In this document: one piece after another, positions 1 through 8,939 of the stretch | How positions within the stretch are numbered: position 1 is the stretch's first letter | Layout: each line of letters starts with the position of its first letter | Assembly: GCF_000812465.1 (NCBI RefSeq) | Contig: NZ_JWMA01000042.1 | Coordinates: 1 to 64,000 of the forward strand | Reading direction: 5' to 3' | Source of the DNA: Cupriavidus sp. IDO | GTDB taxonomy: Bacteria; Pseudomonadota; Gammaproteobacteria; Burkholderiales; Burkholderiaceae | DNA: 64,000 nucleotides | Translations under genes and position numbers: made by a program | The notes under the pieces: generated by a model | Seen by the model: only the letters and a program-made list of their open reading frames with translations | What the model was told of the DNA's origin: nothing | Databases searched by the model: none

Positions 1-215
1 GAAACTCCGCAGCCTCTTGAATGCTGACCATCGTGCGTATCATGCGCAAATTGTGCACAGCTGCGCAAGAACGCGCAACTATTCTGTCAGCAGTTCAAAC
101 CCTTGCCGCGGCGGCGTACAATGTGTCCCGGCTGGCACTCGTCCGGTCTCCTTCCCTTCGTCAAACAGAAAGCAGCTGGCCCCGTCCGCCGGCCGTCCAC
201 TTGCCTCGTCGCCCC

Positions 216-710
216 ATGACCGCAGCCAGCCAAGCTACTAACGCGTCCTCAAACTTCGTCTCGTCTTCCGAACGTGGAAAATCGAAGCTGCTGACCGTGG
301 CACTGGCGTTCCTGCTCGGCTGCCTGGGCGCGCATCGCTTCTACCTTGGCGGCCTGCGCGACCGCTACGGATGGCTGCACCTGCTGGCAACGCTCGCCGG
401 CGCGATCGGCATCGCCTCGATGGTGGTTGGCGCAGGCTCGCCTGCACTGAACTGGACCTTTGCCGTGGCAGGCGGAGCGTCTGTCATCAGCGCTTTCCTT
501 GGCGCGATCGTCTATGGCTTGCGCCCCGACGAGAAGTGGGACGCGCGCTTCAACCCGAACGGCAAGCCGACGCGCTCGGGCTGGCCGGTGGTGATTCTCG
601 TGATCCTGTCGCTGCTGATCGGCACCGGCCTGCTGATGGCGGGCCTGGCCATCAGCTTCCAGACCTTCTTCGAATCCCAGGTGGAGGCGGCACGCGCGCT
701 GTCGCAGTAA
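216..710 (+). CDS. TM2-domain membrane protein
   Basis: Small inner-membrane protein of unknown function, 164 aa from the chosen start. After a short soluble N-terminus the sequence shows the TM2-domain hallmark GCLGAHRFYLGG around residues 32-43, followed by two further hydrophobic stretches and a last strong membrane helix near residues 125-150. An open frame extends upstream to position 21, but its extra 65 residues are basic and unlike the family. The ATG at 216 gives MTAASQAT and a normal TM2 layout, so it was preferred. TM2 proteins have no settled biochemical role. The gene stands alone, with no obvious operon partner. Family call fairly sure; function unknown. Confidence 0.7.
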   Translation: MTAASQATNASSNFVSSSERGKSKLLTVALAFLLGCLGAHRFYLGGLRDRYGWLHLLATLAGAIGIASMVVGAGSPALNWTFAVAGGASVISAFLGAIVYGLRPDEKWDARFNPNGKPTRSGWPVVILVILSLLIGTGLLMAGLAISFQTFFESQVEAARALSQ

Positions 711-854
711 GCGCCGGCCCCGTGGACTTCGACCTGCTCGAACGCTTGGCCGCACCATTTGCGCTTGCACAAATTGGGCCGCAATCGGTGTCACCGCTTT
801 CGCGCAAATCGCCCATACTGGGAGTGGACCGCCTCCTGGCGGTGCAAGCGCGGG

Positions 855-870
855 CCGGGCATGAGCCCGG
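855..870 (+). other. 5'-leader hairpin before small ORF
   Basis: A perfect 6-bp GC stem (CCGGGC / GCCCGG) with a 4-nt ATGA loop lies just upstream of the AAAGGAG ribosome-binding site of the next small ORF. It has no T-run, so it is not a classical terminator. It could affect translation of the small ORF or be chance in GC-rich sequence. Confidence 0.3.
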
Positions 871-894
871 TGACGCAAAGGAGCACAGATCGAC

Positions 895-1125
895 ATGCCT
901 ACCTATGAAGAAGGACGCCTGGCGGCCATCGCAGTCAGGCTGGCGCTGTCCTCGGGACTTCCCCCCGCGAACGCGAAAGCCGCGCTGGAGCTGGCGAGCA
1001 GGATGATCGGCGACCAGCTGGCAGCGGCGCCTGCTCAGAACAAGGAGCCCTGTGTATCGTCCGTGGCCCGCGGCCCTCTCGGCGGCGCCCGGAATCGTGA
1101 AGTATCCAGTTCAAACCGGTTGTAG
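895..1125 (+). CDS. small hypothetical protein
   Basis: A 76-aa ORF beginning MPTYEEGRLAA with a good ribosome-binding site (AAAGGAG about 10 bases before the ATG). The first ~48 residues form an amphipathic, alanine-rich helical segment. The C-terminus is serine/arginine-rich and reads antisense through the 3' end of the convergent radical SAM gene (about 90 bp overlap). No known domain is recognised. The strong Shine-Dalgarno supports translation; the overlap makes the tail doubtful. It may be real with a poorly conserved C-terminus. Confidence 0.4.
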   Translation: MPTYEEGRLAAIAVRLALSSGLPPANAKAALELASRMIGDQLAAAPAQNKEPCVSSVARGPLGGARNREVSSSNRL

Positions 1126-2261
1126 CGAAAGCCGAGCCGGTCGGCGGCCTTGTAGAAGCGCTGGCGCATCAGGTCCGCCCAAATCCCTGTACCCCGCATG
1201 CGCGTCGCGAAGCTGGCATCGTAGTCCTTGCCGCCGCGCATCTCGCGTACTCGATTCATCACTCGCTCGGCCCGATCCGGGAAATGCGCCTGCAGCCATT
1301 CTTCAAACAGCGGGCGCACTTCCCAAGGCAATCGCAGCACGATGTAGTTCGCATAGACCGCGCCGGCTTCGCGCGCGGCCTCCAGTACCCGCTCCAGGTC
1401 CGGCTCCGTGATGAACGGAATGACCGGCGCCACGCTCACTCCCACCGGGATCCCCGCCTCGGACAACGTACGGATCGTGCGCAGCCGTCGCGGGGGTGTG
1501 GCGGCCCGCGGCTCCAGTGTGCGGGCAATCTCGGTATCGAGCGTGGTGATGGTCACCGCGGCGACGGCAAGGCGCTTGGCGGCCATCGGCGCCAGGATGT
1601 CAATGTCGCGCTCGATCAGTGACGACTTGGTGATCAGCGCGACCGGATGGTCGCATTCGCTGAGCACTTCGAGAATCCCGCGCGTCACACGCTGTTCGCG
1701 CTCGATCGGCTGGTAGGCATCGGTATTCACGCCCAGCGCAATGGTTTCGCATCGATACGTCGGCTTGGCGAGCGCCTCGCGCAGGCGCTTGGCGGCATTG
1801 GTCTTGGCGAACAGGCGGGTTTCGAAATCAAGACCCGGCGACAGATCGAGATAGGCATGCGTGGGCCGCGCGAAACAATAGATGCAGCCATGCTCACAGC
1901 CCCGGTATGGATTGAGCGATACATCGAACGGAATGTCCGGCGAGGCGTTGCGCGTCAGGATCGAGCGGGCGCGTTCGATGGTGACCTGTGTGCGCAGGGG
2001 CGGTAGCGGAGGATCCTCCTTTGCGACAGCGAGCGGGGCATCGGAACCGCTTTCCGGTTCGGAGACGTTGTCTCCAGCATGCTCGCCCCAGCCGTCGTCA
2101 AACGCTTCGCGCTGGTCGCGCTCGAACCGGCCCTGAAGGTTGCTGACCGCCCCACGCCCCTTGCGCGGCACAGGCGTGCGCCGGCCGGATACGCCGCCTT
2201 CAGCGTCGTCCCGCGGCTTGCGGTTGGCGGCGTTGCCTGAATCGTGTTCCGGACGGCGCAT
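1035..2261 (-). CDS. PA0069-family radical SAM protein
   Basis: Radical S-adenosylmethionine enzyme of unknown substrate, 408 aa. The [4Fe-4S]-binding motif CX3CX2C is visible as CEHGCIYC (Cys122, 126, 129), preceded by NPYRG and followed by FARPTHAYLDLSPG, the signature of the PA0069/SplB-like group. Residues 1-90 are a charged, low-complexity extension. The start was set at the ATG two bases after the stop of the Lrp/AsnC gene; the frame stays open upstream but only as a shadow of that regulator. The near-overlap implies co-transcription and probably translational coupling with the regulator. The reaction is unknown; relatives are annotated as DNA-repair-photolyase-like without biochemical proof. 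Confidence 0.8.
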   Translation of the reverse strand: MRRPEHDSGNAANRKPRDDAEGGVSGRRTPVPRKGRGAVSNLQGRFERDQREAFDDGWGEHAGDNVSEPESGSDAPLAVAKEDPPLPPLRTQVTIERARSILTRNASPDIPFDVSLNPYRGCEHGCIYCFARPTHAYLDLSPGLDFETRLFAKTNAAKRLREALAKPTYRCETIALGVNTDAYQPIEREQRVTRGILEVLSECDHPVALITKSSLIERDIDILAPMAAKRLAVAAVTITTLDTEIARTLEPRAATPPRRLRTIRTLSEAGIPVGVSVAPVIPFITEPDLERVLEAAREAGAVYANYIVLRLPWEVRPLFEEWLQAHFPDRAERVMNRVREMRGGKDYDASFATRMRGTGIWADLMRQRFYKAADRLGFRYNRFELDTSRFRAPPRGPRATDDTQGSLF

Positions 2262-2263
2262 GT

Positions 2264-2767
2264 CTAGCCTGGCTGGCCCTTCTCTTCCACGGAGATGGCC
2301 AGGGTCTCCTTGATTTCTTCCATTACCACATAGCTCTTCGACTGCGCAGCGCCCGGCAGTTGCAGCAGGATGTCGCCGAGCAGCCGCCGATACTCGCCGA
2401 TTTCGCGGATACGCGCCTTGATCAGGTAGTCGAAGTCGCCGGACACCAGGTGACATTCCAGCACTTCCGGAATCCGGGAAACCTCGCGCCGGAATTGCTC
2501 GAACATATTGCCCGACTTGTTTCCGAGCGAGATCTCCACGAACACCAGCAGCCCGCTGCCAAGCAAGGCCGGACTGAGCCGCGCGAAGTAACCCATGATG
2601 ACACCATCGCGCTCCAGGCGCTTGACGCGCTCGATGCACGGCGTGATGGTCAGCCCGACCGCCTCGGCCAGGTCCTTCATCGACATGCGCCCGTCAGCCT
2701 GCAGCAGGCCCAGGATCTTCCGGTCGAGCCGGTCGAGGGTGCGCATGGGCTGGCGACTCGTTCTCAT
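2264..2767 (-). CDS. Lrp/AsnC-family regulator, probable DadR
   Basis: DNA-binding feast/famine regulator, 167 aa. It has an N-terminal winged helix-turn-helix (about residues 12-65, LDRKILGLLQADGRMSMKDL then ITPCIERVKRL) and a C-terminal RAM ligand-binding domain (about 75-150). The start used has an AGGA ribosome-binding site 11 bases upstream; the internal ATG at codon 8 does not. It is transcribed divergently from dadA across a 109-bp AT-richer gap, the usual arrangement for a local Lrp-type regulator sensing L-alanine or another amino acid and controlling D-amino-acid dehydrogenase. The link to dadA is by neighbourhood. The downstream radical SAM gene follows immediately. Confidence 0.8.
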   Translation of the reverse strand: MRTSRQPMRTLDRLDRKILGLLQADGRMSMKDLAEAVGLTITPCIERVKRLERDGVIMGYFARLSPALLGSGLLVFVEISLGNKSGNMFEQFRREVSRIPEVLECHLVSGDFDYLIKARIREIGEYRRLLGDILLQLPGAAQSKSYVVMEEIKETLAISVEEKGQPG

Positions 2768-2801
2768 GATTAATTCCTGTTTCTGAGAAAAATTCGGTAA
2801 C

Positions 2802-2830
2802 TATGACTGGATTAGTTTCAATAGTATAGA
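2802..2830 (+). promoter_or_regulatory. putative dadA promoter
   Basis: A TATAGA -10 hexamer (2825-2830) with TATGAC as a weak -35 (2802-2807) at 17-bp spacing, in the AT-rich gap between the Lrp-type regulator and dadA. The surrounding A/T-rich tract would suit Lrp/DadR binding. Assigned by eye only. Confidence 0.35.
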
Positions 2831-2876
2831 AGCAAATCCTTTATTGACCTGACATCTCAGTTGGGAGTCCCCGAAC

Positions 2877-4181
2877 ATGCGCGTTCTCGTACTTGGCAGT
2901 GGCGTTATCGGCGTCACCAGTGCGTGGTATCTGGCCAAGGCCGGTCATGAAGTGACGGTCGTCGACCGCGAGGCTGCGCCCGCGCTTGGCACCAGCTTTG
3001 CCAACGCCGGGCAGATCTCGCCCGGCTACGCGTCGCCGTGGGCCGCCCCCGGTGTGCCGCTGAAGGCCATCAAGTGGATGTTCCAGGAACATGCCCCGCT
3101 CTCGATCCGCCCGGACGGCACTCTGTTCCAGCTGCAATGGATGTGGCAGATGCTGCAGAACTGCAGCGCCGAGCGTTATGCCGTCAACAAGGAACGGATG
3201 GTCCGTCTTGCCGAATACAGCCGCGATTGCATCCGCAACCTGCGCGCGGAAACCGGCATCTCCTACGAAGGCCGCCAGCAAGGCACGCTGCAGGTGTTCC
3301 GCACCGCCGAGCAACTCGAAGGCGCGGCCAAGGACATCGCCGTGCTCGAGGAAGCCGGCGTGCCCTACCAGTTGCTCTCGCGCGAAGAACTCGCCGCGAG
3401 CGAACCGGCGCTTGCCGCAGTCAGCCACAAGCTGAGCGGCGGTCTGCGCCTGCCTAACGATGAGACCGGTGACTGCCAGCTGTTCACCCAACGGCTGGCA
3501 GCCATGGCGCAATCGCTGGGCGTGCAGTTCCTCTACAACCGCACGATCGACGGCCTGATGACCCAGGGCGACGCCGTCACTGGCGCCGTGGTCAATGGCC
3601 AGCCGATGGTTGCGGACCTGGTCGTGGTGGCGCTGGGCAGCTGGTCGACGCAACTGGTCAGGCCGTTCCTGTCCGGCATGTCGAACCTGCCGGTCTACCC
3701 GCTCAAGGGCTTCTCGATCACGGTGCCGATGACCAGTGCCGAGCGCAGCCCGGTCTCGACCGTGCTGGACGAGACCTACAAGGTTGCCATCACCCGTTTC
3801 GACGACCGCATCCGCGTGGGCGGCATGGCGCAGATCGTCGGCTACGACCGCAGCCTGGACCCGGCCAAGCGCCGCACGCTGGAGCACGTCGTGACCGACC
3901 TGTTCCCGGGCGCCGGCGATGTCAGCAAGGCCACCTTCTGGACCGGCCTGCGCCCGATGACGCCGGACGGTACGCCGATCGTCGGCCCGACGCAGATGCG
4001 CGGCCTGTGGCTCAATACCGGCCACGGCACGCTGGGCTGGACCATGGCCTGCGGCTCCGGCAAGCTGCTGTCCGACCTGGTCTCGGGCAAGTCGCCTGCG
4101 ATCCGCTCGGACGACCTGTCCGTCTGGCGCTATCTGAAACAGCCTCGCGGCCATGTTGCGCCGCGTCCCGCAGTAGCCTGA
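2877..4181 (+). CDS. dadA: D-amino-acid dehydrogenase DadA
   Basis: FAD-dependent oxidative deaminase of D-amino acids (classically D-alanine to pyruvate), feeding electrons to the respiratory chain at the inner membrane. The 434-aa length is typical for DadA. The N-terminal dinucleotide fold is clear ([20 protein letters not shown], residues 4-23), followed by the [16 protein letters not shown] segment of DadA. The C-terminus has [14 protein letters not shown] and [17 protein letters not shown], which bind FAD. Ribosome-binding site GGGAG precedes the ATG. It is divergent from an Lrp-type regulator, which probably senses its substrate or product. A racemase (dadX) is not adjacent. A second, more divergent paralogue lies near 51-52 kb. 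Confidence 0.93.
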   Translation: MRVLVLGSGVIGVTSAWYLAKAGHEVTVVDREAAPALGTSFANAGQISPGYASPWAAPGVPLKAIKWMFQEHAPLSIRPDGTLFQLQWMWQMLQNCSAERYAVNKERMVRLAEYSRDCIRNLRAETGISYEGRQQGTLQVFRTAEQLEGAAKDIAVLEEAGVPYQLLSREELAASEPALAAVSHKLSGGLRLPNDETGDCQLFTQRLAAMAQSLGVQFLYNRTIDGLMTQGDAVTGAVVNGQPMVADLVVVALGSWSTQLVRPFLSGMSNLPVYPLKGFSITVPMTSAERSPVSTVLDETYKVAITRFDDRIRVGGMAQIVGYDRSLDPAKRRTLEHVVTDLFPGAGDVSKATFWTGLRPMTPDGTPIVGPTQMRGLWLNTGHGTLGWTMACGSGKLLSDLVSGKSPAIRSDDLSVWRYLKQPRGHVAPRPAVA

Positions 4182-4216
4182 TTCGTATCGGCCTGCGTCA
4201 GCAGGCTCCAGCGAAA

Positions 4217-4244
4217 AAAGGGCGACCCCGACGGGTCGCCCTTT
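4217..4244. terminator. bidirectional rho-independent terminator
   Basis: A perfect 12-bp stem (AAAGGGCGACCC / GGGTCGCCCTTT) with a CGAC loop, flanked by A- and T-rich ends on both sides. It lies between convergent dadA and the acyl-CoA dehydrogenase gene and can serve both. Confidence 0.85.
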
Positions 4245-4270
4245 CTACTTTCCGATCCGACAGGCGCGGG

Positions 4271-6055
4271 TCAGAACTGCTCAGCTGTCAGCGCGTTAAC
4301 CGGCGCCGAACCGCTGACGATCGCATCGCGCAGCCCCGAAGCCTGCGACAGGATGTGCTCCGCATAGAAATGCGCAGTCGCGATCTTGGCGTCGTGGAAG
4401 TTCGGATCTTCGCTGCGCCTTGCATCGGCGGCCAGCATGGCACGGCCGAGCTGCCAGCCCGAAAACACGATGCCGCAAAGGCGCAGGTAAGGCACGCTGC
4501 CGGCAAACACCGCGTTCGGATCGGACTTGGCATTGGCGACGACGAACTCCACCACCGCTTCCAGCGCGGCACGGCCCTTGGCCAGCTGTGCCTGCACAGC
4601 AGTGAAAGCTGCACCGCCGTGCTTGCCCAGCGCGGCTTCGGTCTCGGCAATCTGTGCGCAGATCGCGCGCGCCACGGCGCCGCCGTCGCGCACGGTCTTG
4701 CGGCCGACCAGGTCATTGGCCTGGATTGCCGTCGTGCCTTCGTAGATCGGCAGGATGCGGGCATCGCGGTAGTGCTGCGCGGCGCCGGTTTCCTCGATGA
4801 AGCCCATGCCGCCGTGCACCTGCACGCCCAGGCTGGTGACGTCGATCGACAGTTCCGTGCTCCAGCCCTTCACCACCGGCACCAGGAATTCATAGAACGC
4901 CTGGCTCTCCTTGCGCACGGCCTCGTCCGAATGCTGGTGCGCGGCATCGCTGGCGGCAGCGGCCACGTAGGCCACCGAGCGCGCACCTTCGATCAGGCCG
5001 CGCATCGTCATCAGCATGCGCTTGACGTCCGGATGATGGATGATCGTGACAGCCTCGCGCGCCGATCCATCGACCGGGCGGCTCTGCACGCGCTCACGGG
5101 CATAGGCGACGGCCTGCTGGTAGGCGCGCTCGGACACGGCGACGCCCTGCATGCCGACCGAGAAGCGCGCCGAGTTCATCATGATGAACATGTACTCCAG
5201 GCCGCGATTCTCTTCGCCCACCAGCGTGCCGATGGCACCGCCGTGGTCACCGAATTGCAGCACCGCGGTCGGGCTGGCCTTGATGCCCAGCTTGTGCTCG
5301 ATCGACACGCAATGCACGTCGTTGCGCGCGCCGTTGCTGCCGTCGGCATTGACCATGAACTTCGGCACGATGAACAGCGAGATGCCCTTCACGCCTTCCG
5401 GAGCGTCGGGCGTGCGAGCCAGCACGAGATGGACGATGTTCTCCGCCATGTCGTGTTCACCGTAGGTGATGAAGATCTTGGTGCCGAAGACCTTGTAGGT
5501 GCCATCACCCTGCGGCACGGCGCGGGTGCGCACGGCCGCCAGGTCGGAGCCGGCCTGCGGCTCCGTCAGGTTCATGGTGCCGGTCCACTCACCCGAGATC
5601 AGCTTGGGCAGGAAAGTGGCCTTCTGTTCATCGGAGCCAGCCGTCAGCAACGCTTCGATCGCGCCGTCGGTCAGCAGCGGGCACAGCGCGAACGACAAGT
5701 TCGCAGTATTGAGCATCTCGTTGCAGGCCGTGGCGATCAGCTTGGGCAGGCCCTGGCCGCCAAATTCCTGCGGATGCAGCACGCCTTGCCAGCCGCCCTT
5801 GCCAAACTGGCGGAAGGCTTCCTTGAAGCCCGGCGTGGTGGTGACGACGCCGTCCTTCCAGCTGCTCGGATCCAGGTCACCGGCGCGGTTCAGCGGTGCA
5901 ACGACCTGCTCATTGAACTTGGCCGCCTCTTCGAGCACGGCTTCGGCCGTTTCCCGGGTGGCTTCCTCATAGCCGGGCAACTGGCTGATGGCTTCAAGGC
6001 CCGCCAGCTCGTTCATCACGAACAGCATGTCCTTGAGCGGAGCACGGTAGGTCAT
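4271..6055 (-). CDS. acyl-CoA dehydrogenase, long C-terminal type
   Basis: FAD-dependent alpha,beta-dehydrogenase of acyl-CoA thioesters, passing electrons to ETF. The 594-aa length is that of the extended subfamily with an extra C-terminal domain. Visible are the MNLTEPQAGSDL segment (161-172) that contacts flavin/substrate, the VHGGMGFIEE motif (413-422) and PIYEGTTAIQ, where Glu439 aligns with the catalytic base of this family. The ATG was chosen because GGGAG sits 8 bases upstream; the open frame begins 24 codons earlier without support. It lies downstream of etfB-etfA on the same strand, but a terminator-like hairpin in the gap suggests partial uncoupling. Chain-length preference cannot be read from sequence. 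Confidence 0.9.
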   Translation of the reverse strand: MTYRAPLKDMLFVMNELAGLEAISQLPGYEEATRETAEAVLEEAAKFNEQVVAPLNRAGDLDPSSWKDGVVTTTPGFKEAFRQFGKGGWQGVLHPQEFGGQGLPKLIATACNEMLNTANLSFALCPLLTDGAIEALLTAGSDEQKATFLPKLISGEWTGTMNLTEPQAGSDLAAVRTRAVPQGDGTYKVFGTKIFITYGEHDMAENIVHLVLARTPDAPEGVKGISLFIVPKFMVNADGSNGARNDVHCVSIEHKLGIKASPTAVLQFGDHGGAIGTLVGEENRGLEYMFIMMNSARFSVGMQGVAVSERAYQQAVAYARERVQSRPVDGSAREAVTIIHHPDVKRMLMTMRGLIEGARSVAYVAAAASDAAHQHSDEAVRKESQAFYEFLVPVVKGWSTELSIDVTSLGVQVHGGMGFIEETGAAQHYRDARILPIYEGTTAIQANDLVGRKTVRDGGAVARAICAQIAETEAALGKHGGAAFTAVQAQLAKGRAALEAVVEFVVANAKSDPNAVFAGSVPYLRLCGIVFSGWQLGRAMLAADARRSEDPNFHDAKIATAHFYAEHILSQASGLRDAIVSGSAPVNALTAEQF

Positions 6056-6075
6056 CGATGTCTCCCAATATGTGT

Positions 6076-6111
6076 AAAAAAGCCGTTCAGGGGTGCCCCC
6101 CTTGAACGGCT
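6076..6111 (-). terminator. terminator/attenuator after etfA
   Basis: Read on the minus strand, AGCCGTTCA pairs with TGAACGGCT, extended by four G:C pairs with one bulge, and is followed by TTTTTT. It lies between etfA and the acyl-CoA dehydrogenase ribosome-binding site, so it may lower dehydrogenase expression relative to ETF. Confidence 0.7.
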
Positions 6112-6154
6112 CGTAATTGCTATCCAAGCCGGCCGCTCCGCGGCCGGCGAGGCA

Positions 6155-7090
6155 TCAGCCCAGCGCCGCCACCAGCTCCGGCACGACAGTGTTCAGATCG
6201 CCAACCAGGCCATAGTCGGCCACGGAGAAGATCGGGGCTTCGGCATCCTTGTTGATCGCGACGATCACCTTGGAGTCCTTCATGCCGGCCAGATGCTGGA
6301 TCGCGCCGGAGATGCCGACGGCGATGTACAGCTGCGGCGCGACGATCTTGCCGGTCTGGCCGACCTGGTAGTCGTTCGGCACGAAGCCGGCGTCCACGGC
6401 GGCACGCGAGGCGCCGAGGGCGGCACCCAGCTTGTCGGCCAGCGGCGTCAGCACCTTGGTGTAGTTCTCGCCCGAGCCCACGCCACGGCCACCGGAGACG
6501 ATGATCTTGGCAGCGGTCAGTTCCGGACGGTCGCTCTTGGCCACTTCGCGCGAAACGAATTGCGAGATGCCCAGGTCGGCCACGGCCGGCAGGTTCTCGA
6601 CGGCAGCCGAGCCGCCTTCGGCAGCAGCCGCGTCGAACGCCGTGCCGCGCACGGTGATGACCTTGATCTTGTCGGCCGACTTCACAGTGGCAATGGCGTT
6701 GCCGGCGTAGATCGGACGCTCGAAGGTGTCCGGGGCGTCGACCCTGGAGATTTCCGAGATCTGGGCCACGTCCAGCTTGGCAGCCACGCGCGGCAGGATG
6801 TTCTTGCCGTACGGGGTGGCCGGAGCCAGGATGTGCGAGTAGTCGTTGGCGATGGCCAGCGCCTGCTCGGCCACGTTCTCGGCCAGGCCGTCGCCGAAGT
6901 AGGCGGCGTCGGCCAGCAGGACCTTGCTCACGCCGGCGATCTTCGCGGCAGCAGCAGCGGCTGCAGCCGCGTTCGAACCAGCCACCAGCACGTGGACGTC
7001 GCCGCCACACTGGGCAGCAGCGGTCACGGTGTTCAGCGTGGCGGCCTTGATGGATTGATTGTCGTGTTCAGCAATGACGAGTGCAGTCAT
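6155..7090 (-). CDS. etfA: electron transfer flavoprotein alpha subunit
   Basis: Alpha subunit of ETF, the soluble FAD/AMP heterodimer that collects electrons from acyl-CoA dehydrogenases and passes them to ETF:quinone oxidoreductase. At 311 aa it matches the family. The C-terminal FAD domain is unmistakable: [13 protein letters not shown], then [20 protein letters not shown] and a [12 protein letters not shown] segment. An alanine run (AAAAAAAA, about residues 42-50) in the N-terminal domain is low complexity but in frame. It starts 17 bases after etfB, so the pair is an operon with balanced subunits, and the acyl-CoA dehydrogenase follows. Confident assignment. Confidence 0.95.
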   Translation of the reverse strand: MTALVIAEHDNQSIKAATLNTVTAAAQCGGDVHVLVAGSNAAAAAAAAAKIAGVSKVLLADAAYFGDGLAENVAEQALAIANDYSHILAPATPYGKNILPRVAAKLDVAQISEISRVDAPDTFERPIYAGNAIATVKSADKIKVITVRGTAFDAAAAEGGSAAVENLPAVADLGISQFVSREVAKSDRPELTAAKIIVSGGRGVGSGENYTKVLTPLADKLGAALGASRAAVDAGFVPNDYQVGQTGKIVAPQLYIAVGISGAIQHLAGMKDSKVIVAINKDAEAPIFSVADYGLVGDLNTVVPELVAALG

Positions 7091-7107
7091 GTTCTATCTC
7101 CCCGCGC

Positions 7108-7857
7108 TCAGATAACTTTGGCTTCGTTCTTCAGCTTCTGCACCAGCGTCGCAACGTCCGGCACCATCACACCCGCGCTGCGCTTGGCAGGCTCGACCAC
7201 CTTCAGGGTCGACAGGCGCGGCTTGACGTCCACGCCGAGGTCTTCCGGCTTGACGATATCGAGCTGCTTCTTCTTGGCCTTCATGATGTTCGGCAGCGTG
7301 ACGTAGCGCGGCTCGTTCAGGCGCAGGTCGGTCGTTACCACGGCGGGCAGCTTGATCGACAGCGTTTCCAGGCCGCCGTCCACTTCACGGGTCACCGAAG
7401 CCTTGCCATCCGCCACCACCACCTTCGAGGCGAAGGTAGCTTGCGGCAGGCCGGCCAGTGCGGCCACCATCTGGCCGGTCTGGTTCGAATCGTCGTCGAT
7501 GGCCTGCTTGCCCAGGATCACCAGCTGCGGTTGTTCCTTGTCGATCAGTGCCTTGAGCAGCTTGGCCACGGCCAGCGGCTGCAGGTCTTCATTCGATTCC
7601 ACCAGGATGCCGCGGTCGGCACCGATGGCCATGGCCGTGCGCAGGGTTTCCTGGCACTGGGTCACGCCGCACGAGACGGCGATGACTTCGGTGGCAACAC
7701 CGGCTTCCTTCAGGCGCACGGCCTCTTCGACGGCGATTTCGTCAAAGGGGTTCATGCTCATCTTGACGTTGGCCAGATCCACGCCGGTGCCGTCCGCCTT
7801 GACGCGGACCTTGACGTTGTAATCCACCACCCGCTTGACTGCGACGAGTACTTTCAT
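7108..7857 (-). CDS. etfB: electron transfer flavoprotein beta subunit
   Basis: Beta subunit of ETF, 249 aa, the standard size. It begins [20 protein letters not shown] and carries the ETF-beta signature region [16 protein letters not shown] near the C-terminus, which helps hold AMP and contacts partner dehydrogenases. It is the first gene of etfBA and an acyl-CoA dehydrogenase follows, so the cluster supplies electron output for fatty-acid or amino-acid oxidation. GGAG precedes the ATG by about 10 bases. The upstream region carries a TATAAT box. Confidence 0.95.
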   Translation of the reverse strand: MKVLVAVKRVVDYNVKVRVKADGTGVDLANVKMSMNPFDEIAVEEAVRLKEAGVATEVIAVSCGVTQCQETLRTAMAIGADRGILVESNEDLQPLAVAKLLKALIDKEQPQLVILGKQAIDDDSNQTGQMVAALAGLPQATFASKVVVADGKASVTREVDGGLETLSIKLPAVVTTDLRLNEPRYVTLPNIMKAKKKQLDIVKPEDLGVDVKPRLSTLKVVEPAKRSAGVMVPDVATLVQKLKNEAKVI

Positions 7858-7904
7858 GCGCTCACTCCACTGATAGCTGATAGTCAGAAATTTGTTCGCT
7901 CGTC

Positions 7905-7910
7905 ATTATA
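7905..7910 (-). promoter_or_regulatory. putative -10 box of etfBA
   Basis: A perfect TATAAT on the minus strand 48 bases upstream of the etfB start. No convincing -35 hexamer is seen at the proper distance, so an activator or a different start cannot be excluded. Confidence 0.4.
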
Positions 7911-7967
7911 ACCACCGGGTTGGCGGCTCTCCTGTTTTTCGAACGATCGTACTATTTTATCGGCAAA

Positions 7968-7990
7968 ATTATGCCGGGCATAGCCCGGCA
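7968..7990 (-). terminator. terminator after metQ
   Basis: On the minus strand an 8-bp stem TGCCGGGC / GCCCGGCA with a 3-nt loop is followed by TAATTTT. It lies about 75 bases beyond the metQ stop and before the divergent-facing etfB promoter region. Confidence 0.55.
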
Positions 7991-8063
7991 AGCTCCAAGC
8001 CGTCCGCCGATTGTGCCGCAAACCGGGGCCGCGGGCATCGTCGGATTGGATTAAATCCTCGAC

Positions 8064-8861
8064 TTACCAGGCCGTAATCACCGAATCCTTGAAGGTAGAA
8101 GTGATGTATTGCTTGATTTCCGGCGAATGGTAGGCCTTCACCAGCTTGGCCACCCAGGGTTTGTTCTTGTCGGCTTCGCGGATGGCGATCAGGTTCGCGT
8201 ACGGGCCCTTCGGCCCTTCCATGGCAATGGCGTCCTTCGTCGGCGACAGGCCGGCCGACTCCGCGTAGTTGCCGTTGATCGCGGCGGCGTCCAGGTCATC
8301 CAGCGAACGCGGCAGTTGCGCGGCGTCCAGCTCGACAATGCGGATCTTCTTCGGGTTCTCGACGATATCCAGCGGCGTGGCCTTCAGACCGGCGTTGGCC
8401 TTGAGCTTGATCAGGCCCTTGCTTTGCAGCAACAGCAGGCCGCGACCACCGTTGGTGGGGTCATTGGGCACGCCGACGCGCGCACCTTGCTTGAGCTGGT
8501 CCAGCGACTTGATCTTCTTCGAGTACACGCCCATCGGGAAAGTGACGGTAAATGCCACATTCGTGAACTTGTAGCCACGGTCCTTGATCTGGGCTTCCAG
8601 GTACGGCAGGTGCTGGTAGCTGTTGGCATCCAGGTCGCCGGCTGCGAGCGCGGCGTTAGGCTGGATGTAGTCGCTGAATTCGACCACCTGGATATTCAGG
8701 CCGTCCTTGGCGGCGACCTTCTTCACCTGTTCCATGATCTGGGCGTGCGGGCCGCCCGTCACGCCGACCTTGATCGGCTTTTCCTGGGCAAGTGCGCCAG
8801 TCGCCAGCGTGGCGCCGATGGCGGCACCGAGAATCCATTGCAGGAGGTTGCGACGTTGCAT
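8064..8861 (-). CDS. metQ: MetQ/NlpA-type methionine-binding protein
   Basis: Periplasmic substrate-binding component of the MetNIQ methionine importer, 265 aa. The N-terminal signal peptide ends near ATGALAQE (about residue 26). The NlpA-family features are plain: KVGVTGGPHAQIMEQVK, then FSDYIQPNAALAAGDLDAN, YQHLPYLE and NPTNGGRG-like PNDPTNGGRG. Unlike E. coli MetQ it has no lipobox cysteine in the leader, so it looks like a soluble secreted protein. It is the last gene of metN-metI-metQ on the minus strand, 78 bases after metI. Substrate (D- or L-methionine) is inferred from the family. Confidence 0.92.
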   Translation of the reverse strand: MQRRNLLQWILGAAIGATLATGALAQEKPIKVGVTGGPHAQIMEQVKKVAAKDGLNIQVVEFSDYIQPNAALAAGDLDANSYQHLPYLEAQIKDRGYKFTNVAFTVTFPMGVYSKKIKSLDQLKQGARVGVPNDPTNGGRGLLLLQSKGLIKLKANAGLKATPLDIVENPKKIRIVELDAAQLPRSLDDLDAAAINGNYAESAGLSPTKDAIAMEGPKGPYANLIAIREADKNKPWVAKLVKAYHSPEIKQYITSTFKDSVITAW

Positions 8862-8939
8862 TGTGTGCGTTCCTTTTCAGGGTTGTGCTGTGTCGTGCCC
8901 TTGTGGCGCGATGTCACGCGGAAATTCGAAAATCCGGGT

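Noticed and set aside
4007..7306. A 1099-codon open frame on the plus strand opposite the acyl-CoA dehydrogenase and etfA
   Set aside because: Antisense shadow of well-supported genes in GC-rich DNA; Arg/His/Gln-rich translation with no family features.
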